NCBI GenBank assembly: GCA_045537295.1
Contig: JAZSPG010000042.1
Span: 1-64,000 of the forward strand
DNA from: Scatosoma sp045537295
Lineage (GTDB): Bacteria; Bacillota; Clostridia; Christensenellales; Borkfalkiaceae
Length of the DNA: 64,000 bases
Direction: 5' to 3'
Of the stretch, positions 22,230 through 29,325 are shown piece by piece. The translations under genes and the position numbers were made by a program. The notes beneath the pieces were generated by a model, which worked only from the letters and a program-made list of their open reading frames with translations, made no database searches and had not been told where the DNA came from. The stretch's first letter is position 1. The number at the start of each line of letters is the position of its first letter.

Positions 22230-22430
22230 ATGGGGGATAAGGTCCAGACGGGGCTTAGAATCCCGACCGCCCTGTACAACGAGCTAAAGGCGAGAGCGGA
22301 CCGCGCCGGAATCTCGATTAATACGCTCTGCCTCATGCTCATCGACATCGGGCTTGACGCCGTTAATCTTGGGATTCAAGAATCGGCCCGTGTTGTTCCT
22401 CGTACTCTTCGAGATACTTTTGGAGAATGA
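22230..22430 (+). CDS. RHH-type small DNA-binding protein
   Basis: 66 aa (TAAGGAGGAAAG upstream). The KVQTGLRIPTALYNELKARADRAGISINTLCLMLI segment is an RHH fold. The last 20 residues (SARVVPRTLRDTFGE) are encoded over the antisense end of the convergent RHH gene 22363-22539. The two products share the QTGLR(I/L) start. Confidence 0.65.
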   Translation: MGDKVQTGLRIPTALYNELKARADRAGISINTLCLMLIDIGLDAVNLGIQESARVVPRTLRDTFGE

Positions 22431-22539
22431 GTTCAATCAGGTTGTTCAAACTCCGCTTTTCCTGAGAGGCAATTACTTTCAGGCGGTTGTACGTCGGCTC
22501 ATCCAGACGCAATCCCGTCTGCACTTTGAACACAGCCAT
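22363..22539 (-). CDS. RHH-type small regulator, convergent with the previous gene
   Basis: 58 aa, ATG at 22539 with AAGGAGTT upstream on the minus strand. The start KVQTGLRLDEPTYNRLKVIASQEKRSLNNLIELI is a textbook RHH domain (beta strand then two helices). It overlaps the plus-strand RHH gene by 68 bp tail to tail. Upstream lie four TGTTAGCA-type repeats that cover the divergent promoter for 22662, so it probably represses that promoter and possibly itself. Confidence 0.7.
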   Translation of the reverse strand: MAVFKVQTGLRLDEPTYNRLKVIASQEKRSLNNLIELILQKYLEEYEEQHGPILESQD

Positions 22540-22564
22540 GTTCCAACAACTCCTTGATAAAATT

Positions 22565-22643
22565 TGTTAGCACATTGTACGCTTTTCCTCTTGACAAATC
22601 TACTCACAAGTGTTAGCATATTGATTGTTAGCATTAGTTAGCA
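22565..22643. promoter_or_regulatory. Promoter with four operator-like repeats
   Basis: Rightward TTGACA (22591-22596), 17 bp, TAGCAT (22614-22619). TGTTAGCA occurs at 22565-22572, 22611-22618 (over the -10) and 22626-22633, with AGTTAGCA at 22636-22643. AT-rich. Likely bound by the RHH protein 22363-22539 encoded leftward. Confidence 0.78.
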
Positions 22644-22661
22644 GATAGGAGGTAAATGACA

Positions 22662-22928
22662 ATGGCAAAAGGCAAGCGGGAACGGGAAGCGGTGGAGGCG
22701 TTGAAGACGGCGGCGGTGGCGGAGTTCGCGGGGCAAGCCGTGACTAAGAGTTTTCAGGTGATTTGCGGCGTCAAAAACCTCAAATTCCTCTTGGAGAGCA
22801 TGACCAGCGACATCCGTGACAACAAGTGCAACCCCCGCGAATACTTGAAGGCGTATTACGCCGTCTGGCACACGCTCTTCTACGCGAGCGAGGAGTTGCA
22901 GGAGTTGTTGGAGAGCAAGCGGGACTGA
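22662..22928 (+). CDS. Hypothetical early protein
   Basis: 88 aa. ATG 22662 is 9 nt from AGGAGG (22647-22652); the in-frame ATG at 22656 is too close. Helical, basic N-terminus (KGKREREAVEALKTAAVAEF). Controlled by the repeat-bearing promoter upstream. Function unknown. Confidence 0.55.
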   Translation: MAKGKREREAVEALKTAAVAEFAGQAVTKSFQVICGVKNLKFLLESMTSDIRDNKCNPREYLKAYYAVWHTLFYASEELQELLESKRD

Positions 22929-23126
22929 TGGAAGAAAGCGGCGCGACCCACAGCGCGTAATCTGTGGGACCATATCGGGACCACCCGCGCATGAGCGGCG
23001 CGTCCCGCACAGGGAGCCGTATCCGATAAGCGGCGGGGTTCGCCCCTCACAGCGTGTGCACCTCGAAAACTGAATAGTTACATACCGCCCGCAAGGGCGG
23101 GAATGAAGGTAAAGAAGGTGAAACGT

Positions 23127-23912
23127 ATGGATACCTTAAAGGTATTCGATAATCCGGCGTTCGGGCGCGTCCGCGCCTTGACGCTGAACGGCGAACCGTG
23201 GTTTGTCGGGAAGGACGTTGCGTCCGTGTTGGGGTACAAAGACACGGTGAACGCCCTGAAAGCGCACGTTGACGGCGAGGATAAAAGGGGGTGGCAAATC
23301 GCCACCCCCTCTGGGACGCAGACATCTACCGTAATCAACGAAAGCGGTCTCTACTCCCTGATTCTTTCGTCCAAGCTCCCCGCCGCGAAAGAGTTCAAGC
23401 GGTGGATTACGTCGGAAGTGCTTCCCGCAATCCGCAAGACGGGCGGGTATATCCACGGCGCGGAGGACATGACCGACGCGGAACTGCTGGCGCAAGCGGT
23501 CCTTGTCGCTAACCGCACAATCGCGGCGCGGGATGAGCGTATCCGCGAACTGGAAGCGCAAGCGGAAGCCAACGCGCCCGCCGTCCTTTTCGCCGGAGCC
23601 GTCAGCGTATCTAATGAGGCGATACTGATTGGCGAATTGGCGAAAATCCTGAAACAAAACGGCGTCCCGAACATGGGACAAAACCGCCTGTTTGAACGTC
23701 TGCGCGGCGAGCATTACCTTATCAGCCGCAAGGGGACCGATTACAATATGCCCACGCAACGCGCTATGGAAATGGGGCTGTTTGTAATTAAGGAGACCGC
23801 AATCACGCACAGCGACGGGCATGTGACGGTCTCAAAAACCGTAAAGGTCACGGGGAAGGGGCAAATCTACTTTATCAATCATTTCCTCGGAAAGAAGGAG
23901 GCCGCGTCATGA
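23127..23912 (+). CDS. BRO-N/KilA-C type antirepressor
   Basis: 261 aa from ATG 23127 (AGAAGGTGA upstream; an in-frame ATG at 23103 is possible). Residues 1-105 are a BRO-N domain (EPWFVGKDVASVLGY ... AAKEFKRWITSEVLPAIRKTGGY). Residues about 145-255 are the KilA-C/ANT domain (ELAKILKQNGVPNMGQNRLF, then HSDGHVTVSKTVKVTGKGQIYFI). A short coiled coil joins them. Such proteins bind phage repressors and trigger lytic growth, consistent with the XRE repressor at 18793. Confidence 0.92.
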   Translation: MDTLKVFDNPAFGRVRALTLNGEPWFVGKDVASVLGYKDTVNALKAHVDGEDKRGWQIATPSGTQTSTVINESGLYSLILSSKLPAAKEFKRWITSEVLPAIRKTGGYIHGAEDMTDAELLAQAVLVANRTIAARDERIRELEAQAEANAPAVLFAGAVSVSNEAILIGELAKILKQNGVPNMGQNRLFERLRGEHYLISRKGTDYNMPTQRAMEMGLFVIKETAITHSDGHVTVSKTVKVTGKGQIYFINHFLGKKEAAS

Positions 23913-24073
23913 AGAATCCGGAGGCGTATGAGCGCGACAAGAGCCGCGAGCTTGCGGCGACGGCGCGTCAGTTCGGACGCCGCAAGAAGGCGGACCCGTA
24001 CTGGCAAGCGTCGGAGCGGTTCTGGCGGGAGCAAGCGGCGCGGGAAGCCGCCCGCGTCAAGAAGGGGGGCTAA
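23909..24073 (+). CDS. Short basic helical protein
   Basis: 54 aa; ATG overlaps the antirepressor TGA (ATGA) with AAGGAGG upstream. Highly charged (MKNPEAYERDKSRELAATAR). Function unknown. Confidence 0.55.
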   Translation: MKNPEAYERDKSRELAATARQFGRRKKADPYWQASERFWREQAAREAARVKKGG

Positions 24074-24079
24074 TTCCGC

Positions 24080-24211
24080 ATGGTCTTAATGCAACGGGCT
24101 ATCCTCGGCTTTGTCATTTGCAACGCTCTGCTTACGGGCGTCGTGATTTACATGATAGTGAAGGTCATAGAATCGCGTCGTGGAGGCGATAGCGATGACA
24201 ACCACCGCTGA
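24080..24211 (+). CDS. Single-pass membrane micropeptide
   Basis: 43 aa from ATG 24080 (AAGGGGGGC upstream). One hydrophobic helix (ILGFVICNALLTGVVIYMIV) and a basic-acidic tail. It overlaps the next gene. Function unknown. Confidence 0.5.
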   Translation: MVLMQRAILGFVICNALLTGVVIYMIVKVIESRRGGDSDDNHR

Positions 24212-24386
24212 CTATGTAACGCGCCGTGTGGATTGCGGAGGACACGGCGTGACCGTACACACGCCAATCCGGACGGCGGAAGAGCAAGCCGCGTATCTGG
24301 AGCGCGTGGACGCCGCAATCCGGCGGGCGTTCGCGGGCTGGAAACTCCGCCGTCCTGCGGCGGAGGATGATTTGAAGGAGGGATAA
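24195..24386 (+). CDS. Hypothetical small protein
   Basis: 63 aa from ATG 24195 (TGGAGGCG upstream, inside the previous gene). Starts MTTTADYVTRRVDCGGHGVT, then a helix (AAYLERVDAAIRRAFAGW). Function unknown. Confidence 0.5.
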   Translation: MTTTADYVTRRVDCGGHGVTVHTPIRTAEEQAAYLERVDAAIRRAFAGWKLRRPAAEDDLKEG

Positions 24387-24388
24387 TT

Positions 24389-24589
24389 ATGGGATACTTT
24401 AGCGATTTGGATTGTGACAATATCGAGTTCTTTCAGCGTCAACTTGATGACGCCGGAATCACGCGAGAGGAGTTCGACCTCGGCAATTACGCGGGGTTGA
24501 CCTATCGTCAGTTGCGCGGCGTCGTCAATGACGTGATTAAGAAGGCGAAAGAAAGCCGGAAAAACGCGCCGTTTCATGACGGAGCGTGA
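24389..24589 (+). CDS. Hypothetical small protein
   Basis: 66 aa (AAGGAGGGA upstream). MGYFSDLDCDNIEFF at the start, then a helical part (TYRQLRGVVNDVIKKAKESR). Its stop overlaps the GTG of the next gene (GTGA). Function unknown. Confidence 0.5.
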   Translation: MGYFSDLDCDNIEFFQRQLDDAGITREEFDLGNYAGLTYRQLRGVVNDVIKKAKESRKNAPFHDGA

Positions 24590-24750
24590 AATCATGCCGG
24601 AGTTACCAAAAGCGGCTTTTTCAGTGTCCAATATGCGGGTTCGTTACGCCCGCGCTGAAATGGCGCGGACGGACGCGCATAGGGCACATTAAAACAATGT
24701 ACTGCGTCCGTTGCGGTCAGGCGACGGACCATGTGCAGATTGAGGATTAG
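24586..24750 (+). CDS. Two-CxxC zinc-ribbon miniprotein
   Basis: 54 aa from GTG 24586, overlapping the previous TGA by coupling. The sequence YQKRLFQCPICGFVT ... GHIKTMYCVRCGQATDHVQI is a phage zinc-ribbon family that I recognise from many Firmicutes phages (CPxCG, then GHxKTMYCxxC). Role unknown, perhaps nucleic-acid or protein binding. Confidence 0.7.
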   Translation: MKSCRSYQKRLFQCPICGFVTPALKWRGRTRIGHIKTMYCVRCGQATDHVQIED

Positions 24751-24786
24751 CGTCCCGCGCCGTGGCGGGGAATCCACGGCGCATAC

Positions 24787-24877
24787 GCGGATGTAGCTCA
24801 ATGGCAGAGCGGGACGGGATACCGGAGACGCGTTATGGTCCCGTCAAGGTTGCGGGTTCGATTCCCGCCATGCCGCA
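24787..24877 (+). tRNA. tRNA-like element 1, non-canonical
   Basis: Acceptor GCGGATG (24787-24793), a good D arm (GCTC, loop AATGGCA, GAGC) and a perfect T arm (GCGGG, loop TTCGATT, CCCGC, 24852-24868). The 3' acceptor strand reads CATGCCGC and has one extra G against GCGGATG. The anticodon region (24811-24851) is too long and folds as a 9-bp stem with a 2-nt bulge and a 13-nt loop, so no anticodon can be assigned. A degenerate tRNA or tRNA mimic. Confidence 0.4.
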
Positions 24878-25054
24878 TAGGTTCGGCGCAATTTCGCTCG
24901 CAGACTGCACGTGGTACGGTCTTACGGGCGGGTTGCGCGTCGGGTTCGCCGCCGACATGCCGTCCGATTCCTAAAAGCGTTTGCGCGAAGCGTCCTATGG
25001 CCGAAGGCCGGAAGTCCGCATAGAAGGGCGCGGAGGGAATCAGGCGGCTTATAT

Positions 25055-25132
25055 GGGGACGAGGAGCCGGAACGGGTGCACGGCGCGAGTAGCAACATTC
25101 TCGAATTGCGGGTTCAAATCCCGCCGTCCCCA
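25055..25132 (+). tRNA. tRNA-like element 2, non-canonical
   Basis: 78 nt with a perfect 7-bp acceptor stem (GGGGACG with CGTCCCC) and a perfect T arm (GCGGG, TTCAAAT, CCCGC). The D arm only folds as GCCG/CGGC with a 4-nt linker, and the anticodon stem is CGAG/CTCG with a 10-nt loop (TAGCAACATT), so it is not a standard tRNA and its identity is unclear. Confidence 0.45.
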
Positions 25133-25463
25133 AATTTTACCTCCCCTTGCAGGCTTTGGACAGGCCCATGCTTGGGAGCAAGGATTTCAGGCAGTATCGG
25201 CGCGGGGGTCCGCAGTCCGTTGGAGAGCGGACAGGCGGCGAGCGGCGCAAGTCCGCAACCCCTGCAGTAGTGGAGGCGTGGAGAATGTGTTTATATACAG
25301 GGTCCACGCGGAAAGGATTAGGGTGATATTACTGTGATAATCGGTCACGGGGGTTAGCGCAAAAAAAGGACCGCCCGACGCGGAGAACGTCGGACGGAGC
25401 GCATGGGGGCTTTTCCACAGCATTATGCCCCCGATTATACCTGATAATTGGAGGGATGTCAAG

Positions 25464-25712
25464 ATGAGTTTTTACGACCCCGAGCCTCCCGTAAGCCCGC
25501 CGCCGGAGCCGCGCTATTGCGCTTACTGTTGCGAGTGCGGCGGAGGGATTTTCGCGGGCGAGCCGTCCGTCCTTTGGGACGGCGAACGCTACTGCAAGCG
25601 GTGCGCGTTCTATCGCGTTCATGATGATTTCGACATGGACGCGTTTGAAGCGATAATTGACCGTCTGGAGGAACATTTCGGTTTCTCCGTCGAGACGGAA
25701 ACGGAGGTTTGA
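25464..25712 (+). CDS. Zinc-ribbon protein
   Basis: 82 aa from ATG 25464 (TGGAGGGATG upstream). Cys residues in CAYCCECGGG and CKRC (near 20 and 45) form a zinc ribbon, followed by an acidic helix (DFDMDAFEAIIDRLEEHF). First gene of the recombination/replication transcript. Function unknown. Confidence 0.6.
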   Translation: MSFYDPEPPVSPPPEPRYCAYCCECGGGIFAGEPSVLWDGERYCKRCAFYRVHDDFDMDAFEAIIDRLEEHFGFSVETETEV

Positions 25713-25713
25713 C

Positions 25714-26049
25714 ATGGAATCCGAAATCATGTGCCCCATTTGCGGGAAGATGGCGCGAAACGTCTACCGCCGCAAAAGCGATAACACCTATATGGGGTGC
25801 GAGCATTGCGCCGATTTGCCCATTGAGGAAATTGGCTTTTACGATAAGCGGAACTGGCCGGAAGATTACGCGCCGCCGAAAATCCGCTGTCCGAAATGCG
25901 GCGAGTTTTGCCGCAAGGTTTACCGCACGGCGCGATACGGGGACTTTATCGGTTGCGATAAATGCGTTACCGAGTTGGACGCCGCGCAGGACGCCGACGT
26001 GATACCGGAGGAGTATGGATTGGAACCGGAAGAGGAGGACAAGAAATGA
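25714..26049 (+). CDS. Protein with two zinc ribbons
   Basis: 111 aa from ATG 25714 (ACGGAGGT upstream). Two similar four-cysteine units, CPICGKM...CEHC (about 7-30) and CPKCGEF...CDKC (about 60-85), both with NVYRR/KVYRT after the first CxxC, suggest an internal duplication. Acidic C-terminus. Function unknown. Confidence 0.6.
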   Translation: MESEIMCPICGKMARNVYRRKSDNTYMGCEHCADLPIEEIGFYDKRNWPEDYAPPKIRCPKCGEFCRKVYRTARYGDFIGCDKCVTELDAAQDADVIPEEYGLEPEEEDKK

Positions 26050-26540
26050 AACTCTACGAAATCAACGTGGAAATCGAGAAATTCCTGTCGGAAAATCTCG
26101 ACGAGGAGACCGGAGAAATCCGGAATCCGGAGCTTTTGGACGCGCTCCAAATTGCGCGGGATGAAAAGCTGGAGGCGATTTCGCTCTATGTGAAATCGCT
26201 TTCCTCCGACGCGGCGGCGATTCGTGAAGAAGAGCGGACGCTTGCGGAACGTCGGAAGGCGAAAGAGCGCAAGGCGGAATCCCTGCGGGACTTCTTGGAG
26301 CGTGAGCTTGCGGGGAATAAATTGGAGACGCCCCGCGTTTCCGTGACGTTCCGCAAGACGCAAAGCGTTCGCGTAGATGACGCCGACGCCGCGATTGAGA
26401 GCTTGTGGAGCGGCGGATTCGCCGACGCTATCCGCTACAAGGCGGAAATCGACAAGACCGCCGTCAAGCGCCTCTTGAAGGACGGGCGCGAAATCCAAGG
26501 CGTAAGCCTTGCGGAATCGCTCTCTATGAGCATTAAATAG
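26046..26540 (+). CDS. Siphovirus Gp157-family protein
   Basis: 164 aa; ATG overlaps the previous stop. The N-terminal helical part (YEINVEIEKFLSE, EKLEAISLYVKSLSSDAAAI), the EEERTLAERRKAKERKAESLRDFL coiled region and the C-terminal beta part (VSVTFRKTQSVRV ... DKTAVKRLLKDGREIQGVSL) match Gp157 throughout its length. The family always lies next to ERF-type recombinases, as here, and is linked in S. thermophilus to phage resistance. Mechanism unknown. Confidence 0.93.
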   Translation: MKLYEINVEIEKFLSENLDEETGEIRNPELLDALQIARDEKLEAISLYVKSLSSDAAAIREEERTLAERRKAKERKAESLRDFLERELAGNKLETPRVSVTFRKTQSVRVDDADAAIESLWSGGFADAIRYKAEIDKTAVKRLLKDGREIQGVSLAESLSMSIK

Positions 26541-26551
26541 GAGGTGTCAAA

Positions 26552-27205
26552 ATGGCGGAAAAATCGATGAATCTTTACCAGCGGATGAGCGCAATCACGG
26601 CGGAGCTGAACGTCGTGCCGAAAGACCTCTCCGTTGGCTACGGCAAAAACACTTACAAGGCGGTCGGCGAGCGTGGAGTTTTGGACGCCGTGAAGCCGCT
26701 GGAGGCAAAATACGGGGTCTATAGCTACCCGTTTGATAGCAAGATTATCCATACGGATACCTTGACTTCCACCACAACGGACTATCAGGGTAACGCAAAA
26801 GAGACCACGCGATTCTTAGTCCGGATAGAATCAACTTACCGATTCGTCAATGTCGACAATCCGGATGATTGCCTTGACATTAAGTCCTACGGGGACGGCA
26901 TTGACAGCGGCGACAAAGCCCCCGGGAAGGCGATGACCTACGCCGGAAAGTACGCCCTGTTGAAGGCGTACAAAATCAGCACGGGGGACGACCCCGACGC
27001 GGAGGCAAGCCCCGAAAACGGATACAAGCGGGCCGCGAACGGCGCGAACGGCGGCTACAAATGCGCGGACTGCGGCGCGGCGTTCAGCGACGGAGACCTT
27101 GCGCGGAATACGGAGCGCGATTTCGGGCGGCGGTTGTGCATGGCTTGCGCGAACAAAGCCTTTGCGCAAAATCAAGCCGCGCAAACCGCGCAAGCGCGGA
27201 CCTGA
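26552..27205 (+). CDS. erf: ERF-family single-strand annealing protein
   Basis: 217 aa (TAGGAGGTG upstream). The ERF domain covers residues 1-145: MNLYQRMSAITAELNVVPKD, YGKNTYKAVGERGVLDAVKPLE and the diagnostic GDGIDSGDKAPGKAMTYAGKYALLKAYKI. A C-terminal zinc ribbon (CADCGAAF ... CMAC) is added. ERF forms rings on ssDNA and anneals complementary strands in phage recombination, often for genome circularisation. Confidence 0.95.
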   Translation: MAEKSMNLYQRMSAITAELNVVPKDLSVGYGKNTYKAVGERGVLDAVKPLEAKYGVYSYPFDSKIIHTDTLTSTTTDYQGNAKETTRFLVRIESTYRFVNVDNPDDCLDIKSYGDGIDSGDKAPGKAMTYAGKYALLKAYKISTGDDPDAEASPENGYKRAANGANGGYKCADCGAAFSDGDLARNTERDFGRRLCMACANKAFAQNQAAQTAQART

Positions 27206-27217
27206 TATGACGGACAA

Positions 27218-27237
27218 GCCCCGCCGTCAGGCGGGGC
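27218..27237 (+). repeat. Intercistronic hairpin before a ribosome binding site
   Basis: A perfect 8-bp stem GCCCCGCC/GGCGGGGC with GTCA loop, just before TTGGAGGA of the next gene. Confidence 0.6.
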
Positions 27238-27255
27238 GGATTGGAGGAAAAAAGT

Positions 27256-27957
27256 ATGCTGGAAGAATACAGGGATTACTTTGACGCGCCGACCGAAGCC
27301 GACATTGTAATCGCGGAAGCGCAGGAGAAATTGCGCGACCTGTTCAACGACGTGACGAAAGCCACGTGCGAACGGGCGCGGAACGCGGAGCTTGAATTAT
27401 CGCGGTTGCAAGCCCAAATCGTAACGGAGCAGTACAAGCTGGAAGCCGTAAAGAAGGCGGAGGATGACGTGCGCCAGCGCATGGAGCAGTATAAGCGTCA
27501 TCAGTTGCCGCGCCAGTTCGTTGAGGACATGCTTCACGAAGCTACGGCGGACATTGTTCCCGGTCAAAAGGTCTGGACAATCAAATACAAAAGCAAAACG
27601 GTGCCTTGCCAAATTTGCGACGGAAGCGGAGAACTGATTGCGAAGCGCATAAAGTCGCCCAAAGGGGAAAGCGTCTCCATAAAATGCCCGACATGTTCCG
27701 GGTACGGAACCAAAATCGTCAATATCGCCACGCCCGAAGAGGAAACGGTCAGTCTGGTGAACTTGAAGCTCTGCTTTTATCCCGACAGCGTGTCATATTG
27801 GAGCATGGACTGCATTTATACGGAAGATAGCACTTACGGTTATTCCGTGGACAACGTATTCAAGACGCTGGAAGAAGCGCAAGCGAAGGCGGACAAACTG
27901 AACGGGAAAGAGGCGATTGACCGCCTTGCGGCGGGGGAGACGCACGATGGACCGTAA
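27256..27957 (+). CDS. Coiled-coil protein with DnaJ-like zinc motifs
   Basis: 233 aa from ATG 27256 (TTGGAGGA upstream). The N-terminal half is a coiled coil (AEAQEKLRDLFNDVT ... ELELSRLQAQIVTEQYKLE). Near 119 and 145 it has CQICDGSGE and CPTCSGYG, the CxxCxGxG zinc motif of DnaJ. The C-terminal part has a beta domain. Lies between ERF and the replication genes. Function unknown. Confidence 0.65.
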   Translation: MLEEYRDYFDAPTEADIVIAEAQEKLRDLFNDVTKATCERARNAELELSRLQAQIVTEQYKLEAVKKAEDDVRQRMEQYKRHQLPRQFVEDMLHEATADIVPGQKVWTIKYKSKTVPCQICDGSGELIAKRIKSPKGESVSIKCPTCSGYGTKIVNIATPEEETVSLVNLKLCFYPDSVSYWSMDCIYTEDSTYGYSVDNVFKTLEEAQAKADKLNGKEAIDRLAAGETHDGP

Positions 27958-28213
27958 AGAATATCTGGAGCGAATGCGCCGCGCCGCCGTGATAATGCGG
28001 CGCCCTTACGCTGGCGCGGAAGAGTTGAACGGCGCGACCGTCTACTTTCGCGGGATGACGCTGTATCCCGTGGCGTATCAGCTCTCCTATGAGGCGGACG
28101 GGGAGACGGTCCGTCATACGGCGGTCATGCAGAGCAGGGACCAGAATCATTTGTACTACGGAAGGCTGTCCGGCGTGGAAGCGCCGCCTCCCGACCCCGC
28201 CGCCCCCGCGTAA
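27947..28213 (+). CDS. Hypothetical small protein
   Basis: 88 aa from ATG 27947, overlapping the previous gene by 11 bp. Starts MDRKEYLERMRRAAVIMRRP, then beta-rich (ATVYFRGMTLYPVAYQLSYE), with a Pro-rich end. Last gene before promoter D. Confidence 0.55.
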   Translation: MDRKEYLERMRRAAVIMRRPYAGAEELNGATVYFRGMTLYPVAYQLSYEADGETVRHTAVMQSRDQNHLYYGRLSGVEAPPPDPAAPA

Positions 28214-28260
28214 ACGACGCGACCCGCCCGATGGCGGGCGGGCGCGGTCCGAAAACCCCC

Positions 28261-28289
28261 TTGACAACGAAGCAAACCTGTGCTATATT
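28261..28289 (+). promoter_or_regulatory. Promoter D, for the replication operon
   Basis: TTGACA (28261-28266), 17-bp spacer, TATATT (28284-28289). Transcript start expected near 28296. Confidence 0.85.
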
Positions 28290-28295
28290 GTCATT

Positions 28296-28467
28296 AATCC
28301 AACCGACGCGCCAACGTCGGAAGGTGACAAATGCGCAGGTAGAATCTGTGCGGTTATTTTGTGCCTGTCTCATCCCTTGGCGGGGATGTTATAGGGCGTA
28401 CCCTACCAAAATCGGGTATGTCAGCAAACGCCGCTTCATGATTCTACCATGGAGCGGCGTCTTTTTA
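28296..28467 (+). ncRNA. Leader D: attenuator with a 9-nt kissing-loop match
   Basis: H1 is CCGACG/CGTCGG with loop CGCCAA (28303-28320). H2 is GCGCA/TGTGC (28333-28337, 28347-28351) with loop GGTAGAATC. Further hairpins CATCCC/GGGATG and two overlapping ones that share TACCC (AGGG/CCCT and TACCC/GGGTA) follow. The terminator has a 12-bp stem (28429-28440 with 28448-28459) with TCTTTTTA after it. GATTCTACC (28440-28448), which spans the terminator loop, is the exact complement of the H2 loop. The first gene starts at 28489. This controls the replication genes. Confidence 0.8.
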
Positions 28468-28488
28468 CGCCAAAGAGGAGTTTTTATA

Positions 28489-29325
28489 ATGGCGGAGCAA
28501 AAAATTCCGACGTTATATGACTATCTAAATCAGTTCAAACGCGTGTACGAAACGGGTATCCTGACGGACAAGGCTGTCGTTCTTTACTGGAATTTTATCA
28601 GTATGTTCAATGCCTATGGCTGGAAGGAGTGGGTCGGAGTAGATACCGCTCAACTGATGGCGATGTTGCATATAACGAACAAGCAAACCGCTTTCCGCGA
28701 ACGGGATGTTTTGGTAAAGGCGGGCCTTCTCGAATACAAGAAAGGCAACAGAGGGAAAATCAGCGAATACAGATTAGGTTACAATCCTGTTACCTATCCT
28801 GTTACCTATCCTGTTACCCCTCATAAGATAGAAGATATAAGAACTAAGACTAATAATACCCCCCCTTACCCCCCCGAGGGGGGAACGGGGTCCGTCCCCG
28901 ACGCCCCCGCGAATCCGGCGGAGCCGCCCCAGAATCCGGAGCCGTCGAAACCGAAGCGCGGAACGCGCCGGAAAGACCCGCCGTTTTCGCCGGAACTGAC
29001 GCCTGACGAAGAGACGGCCATTCTCAACGTATCCCCCGCGCTATGCGGCGCTGTGACGAGATGGTTTCGCTACAAGTCGGAGGAGCGCAAGCAACCGTAC
29101 AAACCGATAGGGCGAGAGCAGTTCGTCAAGATGGTACTTCAGAGCGCCCGTCAATACGGGGTTGACCCCGTGATTGATGTCATTGAATCCAGCATAGCAA
29201 ATGGCTATCAGGGCGTTACGTGGGACAAGTTAAAGCGCGGCGGCGGTCCGAATGCCGGAAAGCGGACGATGGCGGACATAGACCGCGTGTTTGAGGAATT
29301 GCGAGAGGAGATGGGGCAATCATGA
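28489..29325 (+). CDS. Replisome organiser / replication initiator
   Basis: 278 aa from ATG 28489 (AGAGGAG upstream). Residues 1-95 are a winged-helix domain (LYDYLNQFKRVYETGILTDKAVVLYW ... LHITNKQTAFRERDVLVKAGLLEYKK) as in phage replisome organisers. A repeated linker (NPVTYPVTYPVT, then Pro/Gly runs encoded by two C7 tracts) leads to a C-terminal helical domain (LCGAVTRWFRYKSEERKQPYKPIGREQFVKMV). It should bind the origin and recruit the loader and DnaB encoded next. Expression depends on leader D. Confidence 0.85.
   Translation: MAEQKIPTLYDYLNQFKRVYETGILTDKAVVLYWNFISMFNAYGWKEWVGVDTAQLMAMLHITNKQTAFRERDVLVKAGLLEYKKGNRGKISEYRLGYNPVTYPVTYPVTPHKIEDIRTKTNNTPPYPPEGGTGSVPDAPANPAEPPQNPEPSKPKRGTRRKDPPFSPELTPDEETAILNVSPALCGAVTRWFRYKSEERKQPYKPIGREQFVKMVLQSARQYGVDPVIDVIESSIANGYQGVTWDKLKRGGGPNAGKRTMADIDRVFEELREEMGQS

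Larger units (their letters stand above)
24751..25463 (+). other. Gene-free, hairpin-dense stretch with tRNA-like elements
   Basis: About 700 bp with no convincing reading frame, by far the longest such stretch in the window. It contains two tRNA-like elements (24787-24877 and 25055-25132), a further T-arm-like hairpin (GTCGG, 8-nt loop, CCGAC at 24939-24956), a hairpin GTCCGC/GCGGAC near 25209-25232, CCGACG/CGTCGG near 25376-25396, and GGGGGC/GCCCCC near 25405-25432 just before the next gene. An extended -10 (TGTGATAAT) is visible near 25334. It could be a tRNA-derived region, an origin or a packaging signal. Confidence 0.6.

Noticed and set aside
22354..22557. Plus-strand frame over the minus-strand RHH gene
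   Set aside because: The minus-strand product has a clear RHH fold and binding site; the plus-strand frame has neither.
22929..23102. Short RNA gene upstream of the antirepressor
   Set aside because: There are hairpins (CCCACAG/CTGTGGG, GGGG-TTCG-CCCC), but no promoter and terminator pair, so no RNA gene was called.
24576..24692. 38-codon frame starting at ATG 24576
   Set aside because: The overlapping GTG 24586 frame gives a recognisable two-CxxC zinc-ribbon protein; the ATG frame has no family character.
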